A stretch of DNA of 64,000 bases from Solimonas sp040754295 (GTDB taxonomy: Bacteria; Pseudomonadota; Gammaproteobacteria; Nevskiales; Nevskiaceae), in contig JBFMCQ010000009.1 of NCBI GenBank assembly GCA_040754295.1, positions 1-64,000 of the forward strand, in the 5' to 3' direction. Below, piece by piece: positions 31,541 to 40,760 of the stretch. Under the pieces are notes generated by a model. That model had not been told where the DNA came from and made no database searches. It worked only from the letters and a program-made list of their open reading frames with translations. Every line of letters starts with the position of its first letter. Position 1 is the stretch's first letter. The position numbers and the translations under genes are program-made.

Positions 31541-31786
31541 ATGGAAATCGTCAACATTCACGAGGCCAAGACCCATCTGTCCAGGCTGCTGGAGCAGGTG
31601 AGCCGCGGGAAACCCTTCATCATCGCCAAGGCAGGCCATCCCATCGCCAAGGTGATTGCCGTGGACGCTCCAGACCCGGGCCAGGGCCAGCGGCTTGGAT
31701 TCCTGACCGGGGAGATCGAAGTGCCCGACGACTTCGACCGCATGGGCGAAGCGGAAATCGCGCAAGCCTTCGGGATCGAAGGGTGA
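31541..31786 (+). CDS. Phd/YefM-family antitoxin
   Basis: Antitoxin of 81 aa with the Phd N-terminus MEIVNIHEAKTHLSRLLEQV and the strand KPFIIAKAGHPIAKVIAVD, a DNA-binding fold that autorepresses the operon. The C-terminus (DDFDRMGEAEIAQAFG) is the toxin-neutralising helix. It overlaps the PIN toxin by 4 bp (GTGA). Confidence 0.9.
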   Translation: MEIVNIHEAKTHLSRLLEQVSRGKPFIIAKAGHPIAKVIAVDAPDPGQGQRLGFLTGEIEVPDDFDRMGEAEIAQAFGIEG

Positions 31787-32169
31787 TCCTGCTGCTCGAC
31801 ACGCACCTCCTGCTTTGGGCCGCAGGCCAGCCGGACCGGCTGTCGCAGGAAGCGCGCCGCATGATCGCGGCGCCACGCAACGAACTCTGCTTCAGCGCCG
31901 CCAGCCTCTGGGAAATCACGATCAAGCGCGGGCTGGGGCGGCCCGATTTCCGCGTGGATCCCAACCTGCTTCGTCGCGGCCTGGTGGAAAACGGTTACGC
32001 CGAACTCCCGATCACCAGCGAACACGCCATGGCCACCGCCCATCTGCCGCCCATTCACAAGGATCCGTTCGACCGCGTGCTCGTCGCCCAGGCGGAATCC
32101 GAAGGGGCGTTGCTCCTGACCACGGACGAGATCGTGGCCCGGTATCCCGGTCCCATTCGCAGGGTTTGA
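31783..32169 (+). CDS. PIN-domain toxin (VapC-like)
   Basis: RNase toxin of 128 aa: MILLLDTHLLLWAAG with the first Asp at residue 6, SLWEITIK with the conserved Glu, and DPFDRVLVAQAES plus LLTTDE with later acidic residues. This PIN subgroup commonly pairs with Phd antitoxins, as here. The GTG start is at 31783. Confidence 0.9.
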   Translation: MILLLDTHLLLWAAGQPDRLSQEARRMIAAPRNELCFSAASLWEITIKRGLGRPDFRVDPNLLRRGLVENGYAELPITSEHAMATAHLPPIHKDPFDRVLVAQAESEGALLLTTDEIVARYPGPIRRV

Positions 32170-32293
32170 TGTCCGGCAGGCGGTCTTGCCGGCGGCGGCG
32201 GGCAGGTCCAGCGCGTTGAGCCGGGTGGACTTCCGCAGTCGTTTGGACATCAGGGTTTGCTACAAGGTGGGACGTTTGCTACATCTGTTCCCC

Positions 32294-32595
32294 ATGAACA
32301 CCAACAACCAACGAGAACTCCGTAACGCCTCTGCAAGGTACTGCGTGAAGTCCAGACGGGGCAGACCGTCATCGTGACCCGCAACGGCGTGCCCATTGCC
32401 GAATTGCGCCCTGTCCAGCCGCGTCGATTTGTGCCCCGGGCGGTCATCGTCGAGGCCGCCGCGCACGCGGCTCGGATCGATGCCAAGCGCTTTCGCACCG
32501 ATCTGGACACGGTAATCGACCCGTCCGTCGGCGTACAGGAGTTGCTGCAGATCGCGGATGAAATGATCGGCGGTCCACATGGGGCTGATCGATAA
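32294..32595 (+). pseudogene. Phd-type antitoxin, frameshifted, no toxin partner
   Basis: The frame from the ATG at 32294 reads MNTNNQRELRNASA and then shifts. The next frame continues VLREVQTGQTVIVTRNGV and PIAELRPV, the standard Phd core. A single base loss near 32338 (GCAAG where GCAAAG is expected) explains it, and the total length is 3n+2. No PIN or Doc toxin follows; the 3' end merges with a copy of the 38-nt dispersed repeat. Confidence 0.75.
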
Positions 32596-32620
32596 GAAGG
32601 CGGAATTTGTTGCGGTCCCC
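32583..32620 (+). repeat. 38-nt dispersed repeat, left copy
   Basis: Matches the reverse complement of 46591-46628 at 36 of 38 positions; the core GGCGGAATTTGTTGCGGTCC is exact. It sits at the end of the broken phd gene. The following 32621-32879 has no gene I can support. Confidence 0.85.
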
Positions 32621-32879
32621 CGCCAAAGGTCGCAATCTTCGACTTGCCTTTGCCAGTTCCCCAAGGGGCGCCAGGCAGTGCGTCGCAACGGCTCACAGTC
32701 AATCTACGCGCCCGCCAAGTGCCGGGTGGCCCGGACCAATTCGCCTTCGCCACCAATCTCCATCGCGACTTATGAGTCGCCCGCTACCTGACTCGACGTG
32801 GTAACCGCAAGATTGCCCGGAAGTTGGGGCCTTTCCCTACGCAATGTATGCGTGGACACGATTGTCCGTTGACTGAGAG

Positions 32880-33794
32880 TCAGTGAGCGCTATTCAGCTT
32901 CCCGCGAAACCAGCGACGGATCGACCCGGGTCCGACGCCATGCACGCGCTTGAAGGCCTTCCGAAACGCAGCCTCCGTTTCGTAGCCGACGCGTTCGGCG
33001 GCGCTCGCAACCGAGATCTGCGGGTCGCGCAGCATCAGTTCTGCCTGGGTCATGCGCCATCGGGTGAGGTAGTCGATCGGTGTGGTGCCGACGAGCTCGG
33101 AGAATTTCTGCGCGAAGCTGGCCCTGGACATACCCGCGATTTGCGCGAGGCCTTCGAGCGTCCACGGTGTGGCCAGGTCGCGATGGACGGCGGCCAGCGC
33201 CTTGCGCAGCCGTGCATCGGCCAGTGCCGCAAGCAGACCGCGCTGATCGCTCATCTGGCTGATGTACTGACGGACAACCATCACGAACAGGGTGTCCGCG
33301 AGCTTGTCGAGCACGGTGCGGGTGCCGATGCTCTCGCCCTGTGCTTCCTCGAGCAGGAGCTGACCGATGATCTCCAGGTGGCGTCCCGCCTGCTCGCGTC
33401 GGACGACGATGACTTCCGGCAGCGCGTCGAGAATCGGGTTCTTGTCACCCGCCTGGAACTCGAAGTAGCCGCACACCAGGGTCGTGAACGGCCCCTCGGC
33501 GGCTTCGGGCATCAGGTTTTCCTCGCCCTGCAGCGTCGGCGTGCCGCTGAGCATGTGCCAGGTGTCGTGCGGAAACACGACGAGATCGCCACCCTGCAGC
33601 GGCTCCGGAGCACGGTCCCCGCGCAGGTGCAGCCAGCAGTTGCCGCGCCCGACCAGGTGAAAAGCAGCGCGCTTGTGGCCGGAGGTGCCCATCTGCCAGA
33701 TGCCGCAGAGCCGAGGATGGCCATAGACGCCGGCGCGCAGCTGGTAGGCGTTCAGGACCGACGACAGCAGATCGTCCTCTGGACTTTCGGACAT
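32880..33794 (-). CDS. AraC-family transcriptional regulator with cupin sensor
   Basis: 304 aa. The N-terminal cupin-type ligand domain (about 20-130) contains HLVGRGNCWLHL and PHDTWHMLSG. The C-terminal pair of HTH motifs (about 205-300) contains LAQIAGMSRASFAQKFSELV and SVASAAERVGYETEAAFRKA (each a recognition region). It is divergent from the arsM-like gene (82 bp between starts), so it probably controls the arsenic cluster or its own promoter. The natural ligand is unknown. Confidence 0.85.
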   Translation of the reverse strand: MSESPEDDLLSSVLNAYQLRAGVYGHPRLCGIWQMGTSGHKRAAFHLVGRGNCWLHLRGDRAPEPLQGGDLVVFPHDTWHMLSGTPTLQGEENLMPEAAEGPFTTLVCGYFEFQAGDKNPILDALPEVIVVRREQAGRHLEIIGQLLLEEAQGESIGTRTVLDKLADTLFVMVVRQYISQMSDQRGLLAALADARLRKALAAVHRDLATPWTLEGLAQIAGMSRASFAQKFSELVGTTPIDYLTRWRMTQAELMLRDPQISVASAAERVGYETEAAFRKAFKRVHGVGPGSIRRWFRGKLNSAH

Positions 33795-33876
33795 GAAACA
33801 CGGACTCCGGGCTGTTCAGGGGGTGGGTGCGACCACCTAGTATCACCGTATTCGACACGAACGCGGAGCGGATGCC

Positions 33877-34926
33877 ATGGCGGGCGCGCAGGACTCACTG
33901 GATGCGGTACGGCGCTACTACGGCGAGGTGCTGAAGTCGTCGGCAGACCTGCAGACCTCGGCCTGCTGCCTGGCCGAGACGATGCCCCGGCATCTGACTG
34001 CGCTGCTGGCTGACATCCATCCGGAGGTCCGCGACCGCTTCTACGGCTGCGGCTCGCCGCTGCCGCCGGCGCTCGACGGCGCCACGGTGCTGGATCTGGG
34101 CTGCGGCTCCGGCCGCGACTGCTATCTGCTGTCGCGACTGGTCGGCGCGCAGGGCTTTGTGATCGGTGTCGACATGACCGACGAGCAGCTGGCCGTCGCA
34201 CGCCGTCACGCCGATTACCACGCAGAGAAGTACGGCTACGCCAACGTCGAGTTCCGCCAGGGCTATATCGAGGACCTGGCAGCGGCCGGCGTCGCCGATG
34301 CCTCGGTCGACGTCGTCGTCTCCAACTGCGTGCTGAACCTGTCACCGGACAAGGGCCGCGTGTTCCGCGAGATCTTCCGCGTGCTCAAGCCGGGCGGCGA
34401 GCTGTACTTCTCCGATGTCTTCGCCGATCGCCGCATACCGGCGCCTCTCGCCCAGGACCCGGTGCTGCTGGGCGAGTGCCTTGGCGGCGCGCTGTACGTC
34501 GAGGATTTCCGCCGCCTGCTGGCGCAGGTCGGCTGCCTGGATGCGCGCGTGGTCTCCAGCGCGCCGCTGGCGATCAACAATCCGGACATCGAGCGCCGCA
34601 TCGGCTTCGTGCGCTTCCAGTCGACGACCATCCGCGCGTTCAAGCTGTCGCTCGAGGATCGATGCGAGGACTTCGGCGAGGTCGCGAGCTATCTCGGCAC
34701 GCTGCCGGAACATCCGCATGCCTTCGTCCTCGATGATCATCATCGCTTCGAGCGCGGGCGGCCGATGCCGGTCTGCGGCAACACCGCCGACATGCTGCGG
34801 CGAACCCGCTACGCGCCGCACTTCCGCGTCACCGGAGACCGCTCCACGCACTTCGGTCTGTTCGACTGCGGCACCCCGGCGACGATGCGTAGCGGCGATG
34901 CCGGCGCCCCGGCCGGCTGCTGCTGA
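33877..34926 (+). CDS. arsM: arsenite S-adenosylmethionine methyltransferase-like (ArsM)
   Basis: Methyltransferase of 349 aa. The SAM motif DLGCGSGRD is at residues 73-81, with Cys at 30-31, 58, 151 and about 205 and a C-terminal GCC. Arsenite methyltransferases bind As(III) through such a cysteine set (here C58 and C151 are the best candidates). The region after residue 260 is an extra C-terminal domain, common in the ArsM that accompanies ArsS. It is followed by the radical SAM gene after 5 bp. Together they would methylate arsenic and start arsenosugar synthesis. Confidence 0.85.
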   Translation: MAGAQDSLDAVRRYYGEVLKSSADLQTSACCLAETMPRHLTALLADIHPEVRDRFYGCGSPLPPALDGATVLDLGCGSGRDCYLLSRLVGAQGFVIGVDMTDEQLAVARRHADYHAEKYGYANVEFRQGYIEDLAAAGVADASVDVVVSNCVLNLSPDKGRVFREIFRVLKPGGELYFSDVFADRRIPAPLAQDPVLLGECLGGALYVEDFRRLLAQVGCLDARVVSSAPLAINNPDIERRIGFVRFQSTTIRAFKLSLEDRCEDFGEVASYLGTLPEHPHAFVLDDHHRFERGRPMPVCGNTADMLRRTRYAPHFRVTGDRSTHFGLFDCGTPATMRSGDAGAPAGCC

Positions 34927-34931
34927 GTCCG

Positions 34932-35960
34932 ATGAACGCCGTCATTCCACTGGTCGTCGAAGCCGCGGAGCCGGCGCGCGCGCGCCACAGCTTCGCGCAC
35001 TCGCTGTCCGAGCGTCGCGTCAGCCTCGCGCCGCTGGCCATCGACACCCTGCAGGTCAACCTGACCAAGCTGTGCAATCAGGCCTGCCGGCATTGCCACG
35101 TCGACGCCTCGCCGGCGCGCACCGAGGTGCTGTCGCGTGAGGGCATCGAGCGCATCGCGGCCATCCTTGACGCGCATCCGCAGATCCGGGTGCTGGACCT
35201 GACCGGCGGCGCCCCGGAGCTGCACCCGGATTTCGACTGGCTGGTCGAGCGCGCCACTGCGCTGCATCGGCGGGTCATGGTCCGCCACAACCTGACCGTG
35301 ACCTTCGACGGCAATCCGCAGACCGGCGAGAGCAAGGCTTATCTGCCCGAGTTCTTTGCGCGTCACCGCGTCGAGGTGGTGTCGTCGCTGCCGTACTACC
35401 AGGAACTGTTCACCGACAAGCAGCGCGGCAGCGGCGTGTTCAAGAAGAGCATCGCCGGCCTGCAGCGTCTCAACGCACTGGGCTACGGCGTCGACGACAG
35501 TGGGCTGATGCTCGATCTGGTGTTCAACCCGGTCGGGCCCTACCTGCCGGCGCCGCAGGCGGCGCTCGAGGCCGACTACAAGCGTGTGCTGTCGGCCCAG
35601 TTCGGCATCGTCTTCAATCGCCTGTTCACGATCACCAACATGCCGATCAACCGCTTTGCGCTGCACCTGCGCAAGGCCGGTCAGTACGAGCAATACATGG
35701 ACAAGCTCGTCGGCGCCTTCAACCCGTCGGCGGCGGAGCACGTCATGTGCCGCAGCCTGATCAGCGTCGGCCCGGACGGCACGCTCTACGACTGCGACTT
35801 CAATCAGCAGCTCGGCTTGGCGATTGGGCGCGACGAACGCCCGCTGACGATCTTCGACTTCGACCCGCAGACCCTGCTCGGGCGCCGCATCCGCGTCGGC
35901 AACCACTGCTACGGCTGCACGGCCGGCGCAGGCTCCTCCTGTGGCGGCGCCACGACCTGA
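34932..35960 (+). CDS. arsS: arsenosugar biosynthesis radical SAM protein ArsS
   Basis: Radical SAM enzyme of 342 aa. The [4Fe-4S] motif C48-x3-C52-x2-C55 is in CNQACRHCHVDASP, and a DUF3641-type C-terminal region carries further cysteines (MCRSLI; CYGCTAGAGSSCGG) for an auxiliary cluster. Family members transfer a deoxyadenosyl group to dimethylarsenite. Its place next to arsM and the TVP38-reductase, DUF547 and phosphate-transport genes is the known cluster type. Confidence 0.9.
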   Translation: MNAVIPLVVEAAEPARARHSFAHSLSERRVSLAPLAIDTLQVNLTKLCNQACRHCHVDASPARTEVLSREGIERIAAILDAHPQIRVLDLTGGAPELHPDFDWLVERATALHRRVMVRHNLTVTFDGNPQTGESKAYLPEFFARHRVEVVSSLPYYQELFTDKQRGSGVFKKSIAGLQRLNALGYGVDDSGLMLDLVFNPVGPYLPAPQAALEADYKRVLSAQFGIVFNRLFTITNMPINRFALHLRKAGQYEQYMDKLVGAFNPSAAEHVMCRSLISVGPDGTLYDCDFNQQLGLAIGRDERPLTIFDFDPQTLLGRRIRVGNHCYGCTAGAGSSCGGATT

Positions 35961-35971
35961 AGAAGCGCAGC

Positions 35972-36808
35972 ATGAATCTGCTCAAATCGATCTTCATCTC
36001 CGTATTCATGATGACTCTGGTTGTGGCGCTGGGCCTGTCGGTCTGGCGCCTGCTCCAGTCCCCGGCAGAATTCGCCTGGTGGGGCACGGTGCTCGCCGCC
36101 GTGGTGCCGAGGGCGTTCTTCCTGCGCCTGTTCCTCGCGCCGGTCGCGCGCACCGGCGCGTCGCTCTGGTGGATGCCGTTATCGGGTGTCGCCGGGGCCG
36201 TGGTGGCTGCGACGCTCGGTGGCTTCGGGCCTACCTCGGCGGCGGCGCTCGCGCTGGCCGCGCTGACGCTGCTCTACACGCGGTGGTACTCCCGATTCGA
36301 GCGCCGGGCGCCCGGCCCGCTGGCGCCGGGTAGCAGCCTGCCGTCCATCGAGCTGGAGGACACCGAAGGGCGTGTGTTGCGCACCGATGCGCTCACGCAA
36401 GCGCCGGCGCTGTGGATGTTCTTCCGCGGCAACTGGTGCCCGCTGTGCATGGCCCAGATCCGCGAGGTCGCGGCGCAGTACCGCACGCTGGCGGCGCGCG
36501 GCGTCGACGTGCTGCTGATCAGCCCGCAGCCGCAGGATCATTCGCGCGAGCTGGCGCGGCGCTTCGACGTGCCGATGCGCTTTCTGACCGATCGTGACAA
36601 TCGCGCTGCGGCCAGTCTGGGCATCCTCGCCGAGAACGGCCTGCCGCTCGGCATGCAGTTGCTGGGCTACGACGCGGACGTGCCGATGCCGACGGTCTTC
36701 ATCACCGCCGCCGGCGGCCGCATCGTCTACAGCGATCTGACCGAGAACTACCGCATCCGTCCGGAACCGGCAGCGTTCATTGCCGCGCTCGATCGCGCCG
36801 GCATCTGA
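35972..36808 (+). CDS. membrane-anchored thioredoxin-like (AhpC/TSA-type) protein
   Basis: 278 aa. N-terminal TM segments (about residues 5-27, 33-52 and 60-90) precede a redoxin domain from about residue 110 (LAPGSSLPSIELEDTEG). The active-site motif is GNWCPLCMAQ (CxxC near residues 154-157). The membrane part faces the fold outward or inward; orientation is not resolved. It is likely a disulfide or peroxide reductase that supports the arsenic pathway. It starts 11 bp after arsS and ends 7 bp before the next start, so it is operonic. Confidence 0.8.
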   Translation: MNLLKSIFISVFMMTLVVALGLSVWRLLQSPAEFAWWGTVLAAVVPRAFFLRLFLAPVARTGASLWWMPLSGVAGAVVAATLGGFGPTSAAALALAALTLLYTRWYSRFERRAPGPLAPGSSLPSIELEDTEGRVLRTDALTQAPALWMFFRGNWCPLCMAQIREVAAQYRTLAARGVDVLLISPQPQDHSRELARRFDVPMRFLTDRDNRAAASLGILAENGLPLGMQLLGYDADVPMPTVFITAAGGRIVYSDLTENYRIRPEPAAFIAALDRAGI

Positions 36809-36815
36809 GGCCGAG

Positions 36816-39005
36816 ATGATCCAGCGCATCGTCGTGCTGCTGCTGCTGGCCGGGCTGATCGGCGCGTTCTTCGCGCTCGGCCTGGACCGCTATTTCTCGC
36901 TGGAGGTGCTGCAGGCCCAGCGCGGTGCGCTGATCGCCTACCGCGATGCGCAGCCGCTGCTGGTCACGGTCGCGTTCTTCGCCATCTACGTGCTGGTCAC
37001 CGCGCTGTCGATTCCGGGTGCTGCGGTGCTCACGCTCGCCGCCGGCGCGATCTTCGGCCTGATCTGGGGCACGGTGCTGGTGTCGTTCGCATCGACGGTC
37101 GGTGCCACCGGCGCCTTCCTGTTCGCGCGCTACCTGTTGCGCGACGGCATCGAGCGGCGCTACGGCGAGCGGCTCAAGGCGATCAACGCCGGCATCGCCC
37201 GCGACGGCGCGTTCTACCTGTTCACCTTGCGCCTGGTGCCGGTGATCCCGTTCTTCCTGATCAACCTGCTGCTGGGCCTGACGCAAATGCGCGCGTGGAC
37301 CTTCTTCTGGGTCAGCCAGCTCGGCATGCTCGCCGGCACGCTCGTCTACGTGAATGCCGGCACCCAGCTCGCGCAGCTGAGCTCGCTCGGCGGCATCCTG
37401 TCGCCGGGCCTGATCGGCGCCTTCGTGCTGCTCGGCATCTTTCCGCTGCTCGCGCGCAAGCTCGTCGACGTGGTCAAGGCGCGGCGCGTTTACGCGCCCT
37501 ACCGCCGGCCGGCGCGCTTCGACCGCAATCTGATCGTCATCGGCGGCGGCAGCGCCGGGCTGGTCAGCGCCTACATCGCCGCCGCAGTCAAGGCCAGGGT
37601 CACGCTGATCGAGCAGCACCGGATGGGCGGCGACTGCCTGAACACCGGCTGCGTGCCGTCCAAGGCCCTGATCCGCTCGGCGAAGTTCGCCAGCCATCTG
37701 CGCCGCGCCGGCGAGTTCGGTTTCGAGAACGTCTCCGGCACCCCGGACTTCGCCAAGGTCATGGACCGCGTGCACGGCGTCATCCGCGACATCGAACCGC
37801 ACGACTCGGTCGAGCGCTACACCGAACTCGGGGTCGACGTCGTCGCGGGCAGTGCCCGGCTGGTCGACCCGTGGACGGTCGAGATCCGCCGCAACGACGG
37901 CGGCACCCAGCGCCTGAGCGCGCGCTCGATCATCATCGCCGCCGGCGCCGAGCCCTTCGTGCCGCCGATTCCGGGCCTCCAAGAGGCCGGCTATCTGACC
38001 TCCGACACCTTGTGGCAACTACGCGAGCTGCCGCGCCGGCTGCTCGTGCTTGGCGGCGGGCCGATCGGCAGCGAGCTGGCCCAGGCCTTCGCGCGTCTGG
38101 GCAGCCAGGTCACGCAGGTCGAAATGCTGCCGCGCCTGCTGATGCGCGAAGACCCCGAGGTGTCCGAGGCCGTGCGCAAGCGCTTCGTCGCCGAGGGCAT
38201 CGACGTGCGCCTCGCGACCAAGGCCAAGGCCGTGCGCGTCGAAAACGGCGAGAAGGTCCTGGTCTGCGAATCATCGTCCGATGCGACGACCCAAGACTCG
38301 CAGGGCGGCGGCACCGAGCTGCGCATCGGCTTCGACCAGATCCTCGTTGCGGTTGGGCGCGTGGCGCGGCTCCAGGGCTACGGGCTGGAGGAGCTTGGCG
38401 TGAAGACGGCGCGCACGCTCGAGGTCAACGAATTCCTGCAGACCAATTTCCCCAACATCTACGCCGCCGGCGATGTTGCCGGGCCCTACCAGTTCACGCA
38501 CACCGCGGCGCACATGGCCTGGTATGCGGCCGTCAACAGCCTGTTCGGGCCGCTGCTCGCGCTGCGCGGCGGACGCTTCAAGGTGGACTACTCGGTCATT
38601 CCCTGGGCGACCTTCACCGAGCCCGAGGTCGCGCGCGTCGGGCTCAACGAGCTGGAGGCGAAGGAGAAGGGCATCGCCCACGAAGTCACGACCTTCGATC
38701 TCGCCGAGCTGGATCGCGCGATTGCCGACGGCGAGGCCCACGGCATGGTCAAGGTGCTCACCGTGCCGGGCAAGGACCGCATCCTCGGCGTGACCATCGT
38801 CGGCGAGCATGCCGGCGACCTGATCGCCGAGTACGTGCTGGCGATGCGCCACGGCATCGGCCTCAACAAGCTGCTCGGCACGATCCACATCTACCCGACC
38901 TTGGCCGAGGCCAACAAGTACGCCGCCGGACAGTGGAAGCAGGCGCACAAGCCCGAAGGCCTGCTGCGGCTGATCGAGCGCTATCACCGGTGGATGCGAG
39001 CCTGA
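36816..39005 (+). CDS. TVP38/TMEM64 membrane domain fused to FAD-dependent disulfide oxidoreductase
   Basis: 729-aa fusion. Residues 1-220 are a DedA/TVP38 membrane domain (several TM helices, with the FARYLLRDG and RLVPVIPFF motifs). Residues 235-729 are a pyridine-nucleotide-disulfide reductase like mercuric reductase/Lpd: FAD site GGGSAG (243-248), redox pair C274-C279 in GGDCLNTGCVPSKAL, NAD site LGGGPIGSELAQ, and C-terminal dimerisation HIYPTLAEANKYA. There is no N-terminal heavy-metal domain and no C-terminal Cys pair, so it is probably not a mercuric reductase itself. Such fusions occur beside arsS; the true substrate is unknown. The start is the ATG at 36816. Confidence 0.88.
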   Translation: MIQRIVVLLLLAGLIGAFFALGLDRYFSLEVLQAQRGALIAYRDAQPLLVTVAFFAIYVLVTALSIPGAAVLTLAAGAIFGLIWGTVLVSFASTVGATGAFLFARYLLRDGIERRYGERLKAINAGIARDGAFYLFTLRLVPVIPFFLINLLLGLTQMRAWTFFWVSQLGMLAGTLVYVNAGTQLAQLSSLGGILSPGLIGAFVLLGIFPLLARKLVDVVKARRVYAPYRRPARFDRNLIVIGGGSAGLVSAYIAAAVKARVTLIEQHRMGGDCLNTGCVPSKALIRSAKFASHLRRAGEFGFENVSGTPDFAKVMDRVHGVIRDIEPHDSVERYTELGVDVVAGSARLVDPWTVEIRRNDGGTQRLSARSIIIAAGAEPFVPPIPGLQEAGYLTSDTLWQLRELPRRLLVLGGGPIGSELAQAFARLGSQVTQVEMLPRLLMREDPEVSEAVRKRFVAEGIDVRLATKAKAVRVENGEKVLVCESSSDATTQDSQGGGTELRIGFDQILVAVGRVARLQGYGLEELGVKTARTLEVNEFLQTNFPNIYAAGDVAGPYQFTHTAAHMAWYAAVNSLFGPLLALRGGRFKVDYSVIPWATFTEPEVARVGLNELEAKEKGIAHEVTTFDLAELDRAIADGEAHGMVKVLTVPGKDRILGVTIVGEHAGDLIAEYVLAMRHGIGLNKLLGTIHIYPTLAEANKYAAGQWKQAHKPEGLLRLIERYHRWMRA

Positions 39006-39024
39006 TGAACAAGAGATCCCCACG

Positions 39025-39828
39025 ATGAGCAACTGGATCAGGAGACTGCTGATGGTCATCTCGCTGACCGCCGCCGGCCCGGTGTCGGCCTTCGACCACA
39101 GCTATGCCGAATTCGGTCGTGCGCTGCAGGCGCATGTGCGCTGGACCGCGAACGGGCACAGCAGCGTCGTCGACTACGCCGGACTCAAGCGCGACCGCGC
39201 ACCGCTGACGGCGGCGCTCGCCGAATTCTCCGCGGTCGCGCCGGCCGCGTTCGAGGGCTGGAGCCGCGAGCAGCAAATGGCGTTTCTGATCAACGCCTAC
39301 AACGGCTTCACGCTGGAGCTGATTCTCGGCAAGTATCCCGATCTCCAATCGATCCGCGATCTCGGCTCGCTGCTGCGCTCGCCGTGGAAGCAGCCGTTCT
39401 TCCGCCTGCTCGGCGAGCGGCGCACGCTCGACTGGATCGAGCACGAGACCCTGCGTCCGCGCTATCGCGATGCGCGCATCCACTTCGCCGTGAATTGCGC
39501 GTCGATCGGCTGTCCGGCGCTGCGACCGGAGCCCTTTGTGGCCGCACGTCTGCACGCGCAGCTCGACGACCAGCGGCGCCGCTTCCTGTCCGACCGCAGC
39601 CGCAACCGCTACAACGCCGCGGACGGCGTGCTGTATCTGTCGCAGATCTTTCGCTGGTACGGCGATGACTTCACCGACCAGGGGCGCACGCTGCAGGACT
39701 GGCTGGCCAGCCAGGCGGCGCTGCTCGCCGACAACGACGCCGATGCGCAGACCTTGCGCAGCGGCAGGTTCCGCATCGAGCACCTGTCCTATGACTGGAG
39801 GCTCAACACGGACCGTCGCAGTCCATGA
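39025..39828 (+). CDS. DUF547 exported protein
   Basis: 267 aa with a signal peptide (cleaved after VSA) and the DUF547 core: MAFLINAYNGFTLELIL, then HFAVNCASIGCPALRPEPF, with conserved His/Cys residues. The family is of unknown function and is frequent in arsenosugar clusters. It overlaps the next gene by 4 bp (ATGA). Confidence 0.85.
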   Translation: MSNWIRRLLMVISLTAAGPVSAFDHSYAEFGRALQAHVRWTANGHSSVVDYAGLKRDRAPLTAALAEFSAVAPAAFEGWSREQQMAFLINAYNGFTLELILGKYPDLQSIRDLGSLLRSPWKQPFFRLLGERRTLDWIEHETLRPRYRDARIHFAVNCASIGCPALRPEPFVAARLHAQLDDQRRRFLSDRSRNRYNAADGVLYLSQIFRWYGDDFTDQGRTLQDWLASQAALLADNDADAQTLRSGRFRIEHLSYDWRLNTDRRSP

Positions 39829-40760
39829 CCGTGAACGCCCGCATGCGGGTTCACTCGGCGGCATTGAATGCCGGAGTCGTGAAGCCTTGGCTGCGCTGGT
39901 CTTCGGTGCCGAGCCCGAGGCCCTGCGCGCGCACCATGTTGTTGTGCGCTGCGGCCCTGGTGCTGAGCGCATGCGGGCGTCCGCCGCAGCAGAATTCGGC
40001 AGAGCATGCGGGGCCGCAGGGCAAGCTGGCCATCACCGGATCGAGCACGGTCGCACCGCTGGTCGCCGAGATCGGCAAGCGTTTCGAGTCGCAGCACCCG
40101 GGGGTGCGTATCGACGTGCAGACTGGCGGCTCATCGCGCGGCGTCGCCGATGCGCGCAGCGGTTTGGCGGACATCGGCATGGTCTCGCGCGCACTCAGAC
40201 CCGACGAGGCCGACCTTCACGGCGTTGCGATTGCGCGTGACGGCATCGCGGTGATCCTCCACGCGACCAATCCGGTCACGGCACTCAGCGACGCACAGGT
40301 CGCCGCGATCTATACCGGTCGCATCACGCACTGGCGCGAGCTTGGCGGCAGCGACGCGCCGATCACCGTCGTCAACAAGGCCGAGGGCCGATCGACGCTG
40401 GAGCTGTTCCTGCACTACTTCAAGCTCGCGTCACCGGCGGTGAAGGCCCATGTGGTGATCGGCGACAACGAGCAGGGGATCAAGACGGTGGCGGGCAATC
40501 CCGATGCGATCGGCTACGTGTCGGTCGGCGCCGCCGAGTACAGCGCGACGCAGCGGGTGCCGATCAAGCTGCTGCCGATGAATGGCGTCGAGGCCAGCAT
40601 TGCCGCCGTCAAGGACGGCAGCTTCCCGCTGTCGCGGCCGCTGACGCTCATCACCCGGACCGAGCCGGCGGGCCTGGCAAAAGCCTTCATCGACTACGCG
40701 CGTTCACCTGCGGTCCACGACCTTGTCGGGCGGCTTTACTTTGTTCCGCTGGAACCCTGA
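39825..40760 (+). CDS. pstS: phosphate-type ABC transporter binding lipoprotein (PstS family)
   Basis: Lipoprotein of up to 311 aa with lipobox LSAC (Cys at residue 50 from 39825). The binding domain starts KLAITGSSTVAPLV and carries the PstS signature TGGSSRGVADARSGLADIG. It binds oxyanions, either phosphate or, in arsenic clusters, arsenate; selectivity cannot be read from sequence. An internal ATG at 39936 is an alternative start with a very short signal peptide. Confidence 0.88.
   Translation: MTVNARMRVHSAALNAGVVKPWLRWSSVPSPRPCARTMLLCAAALVLSACGRPPQQNSAEHAGPQGKLAITGSSTVAPLVAEIGKRFESQHPGVRIDVQTGGSSRGVADARSGLADIGMVSRALRPDEADLHGVAIARDGIAVILHATNPVTALSDAQVAAIYTGRITHWRELGGSDAPITVVNKAEGRSTLELFLHYFKLASPAVKAHVVIGDNEQGIKTVAGNPDAIGYVSVGAAEYSATQRVPIKLLPMNGVEASIAAVKDGSFPLSRPLTLITRTEPAGLAKAFIDYARSPAVHDLVGRLYFVPLEP

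Noticed and set aside
36816..39005. Calling the TVP38 fusion a mercuric reductase (merA)
   Set aside because: It lacks the N-terminal metal domain and the C-terminal cysteine pair; the mer genes nearby are a separate operon.
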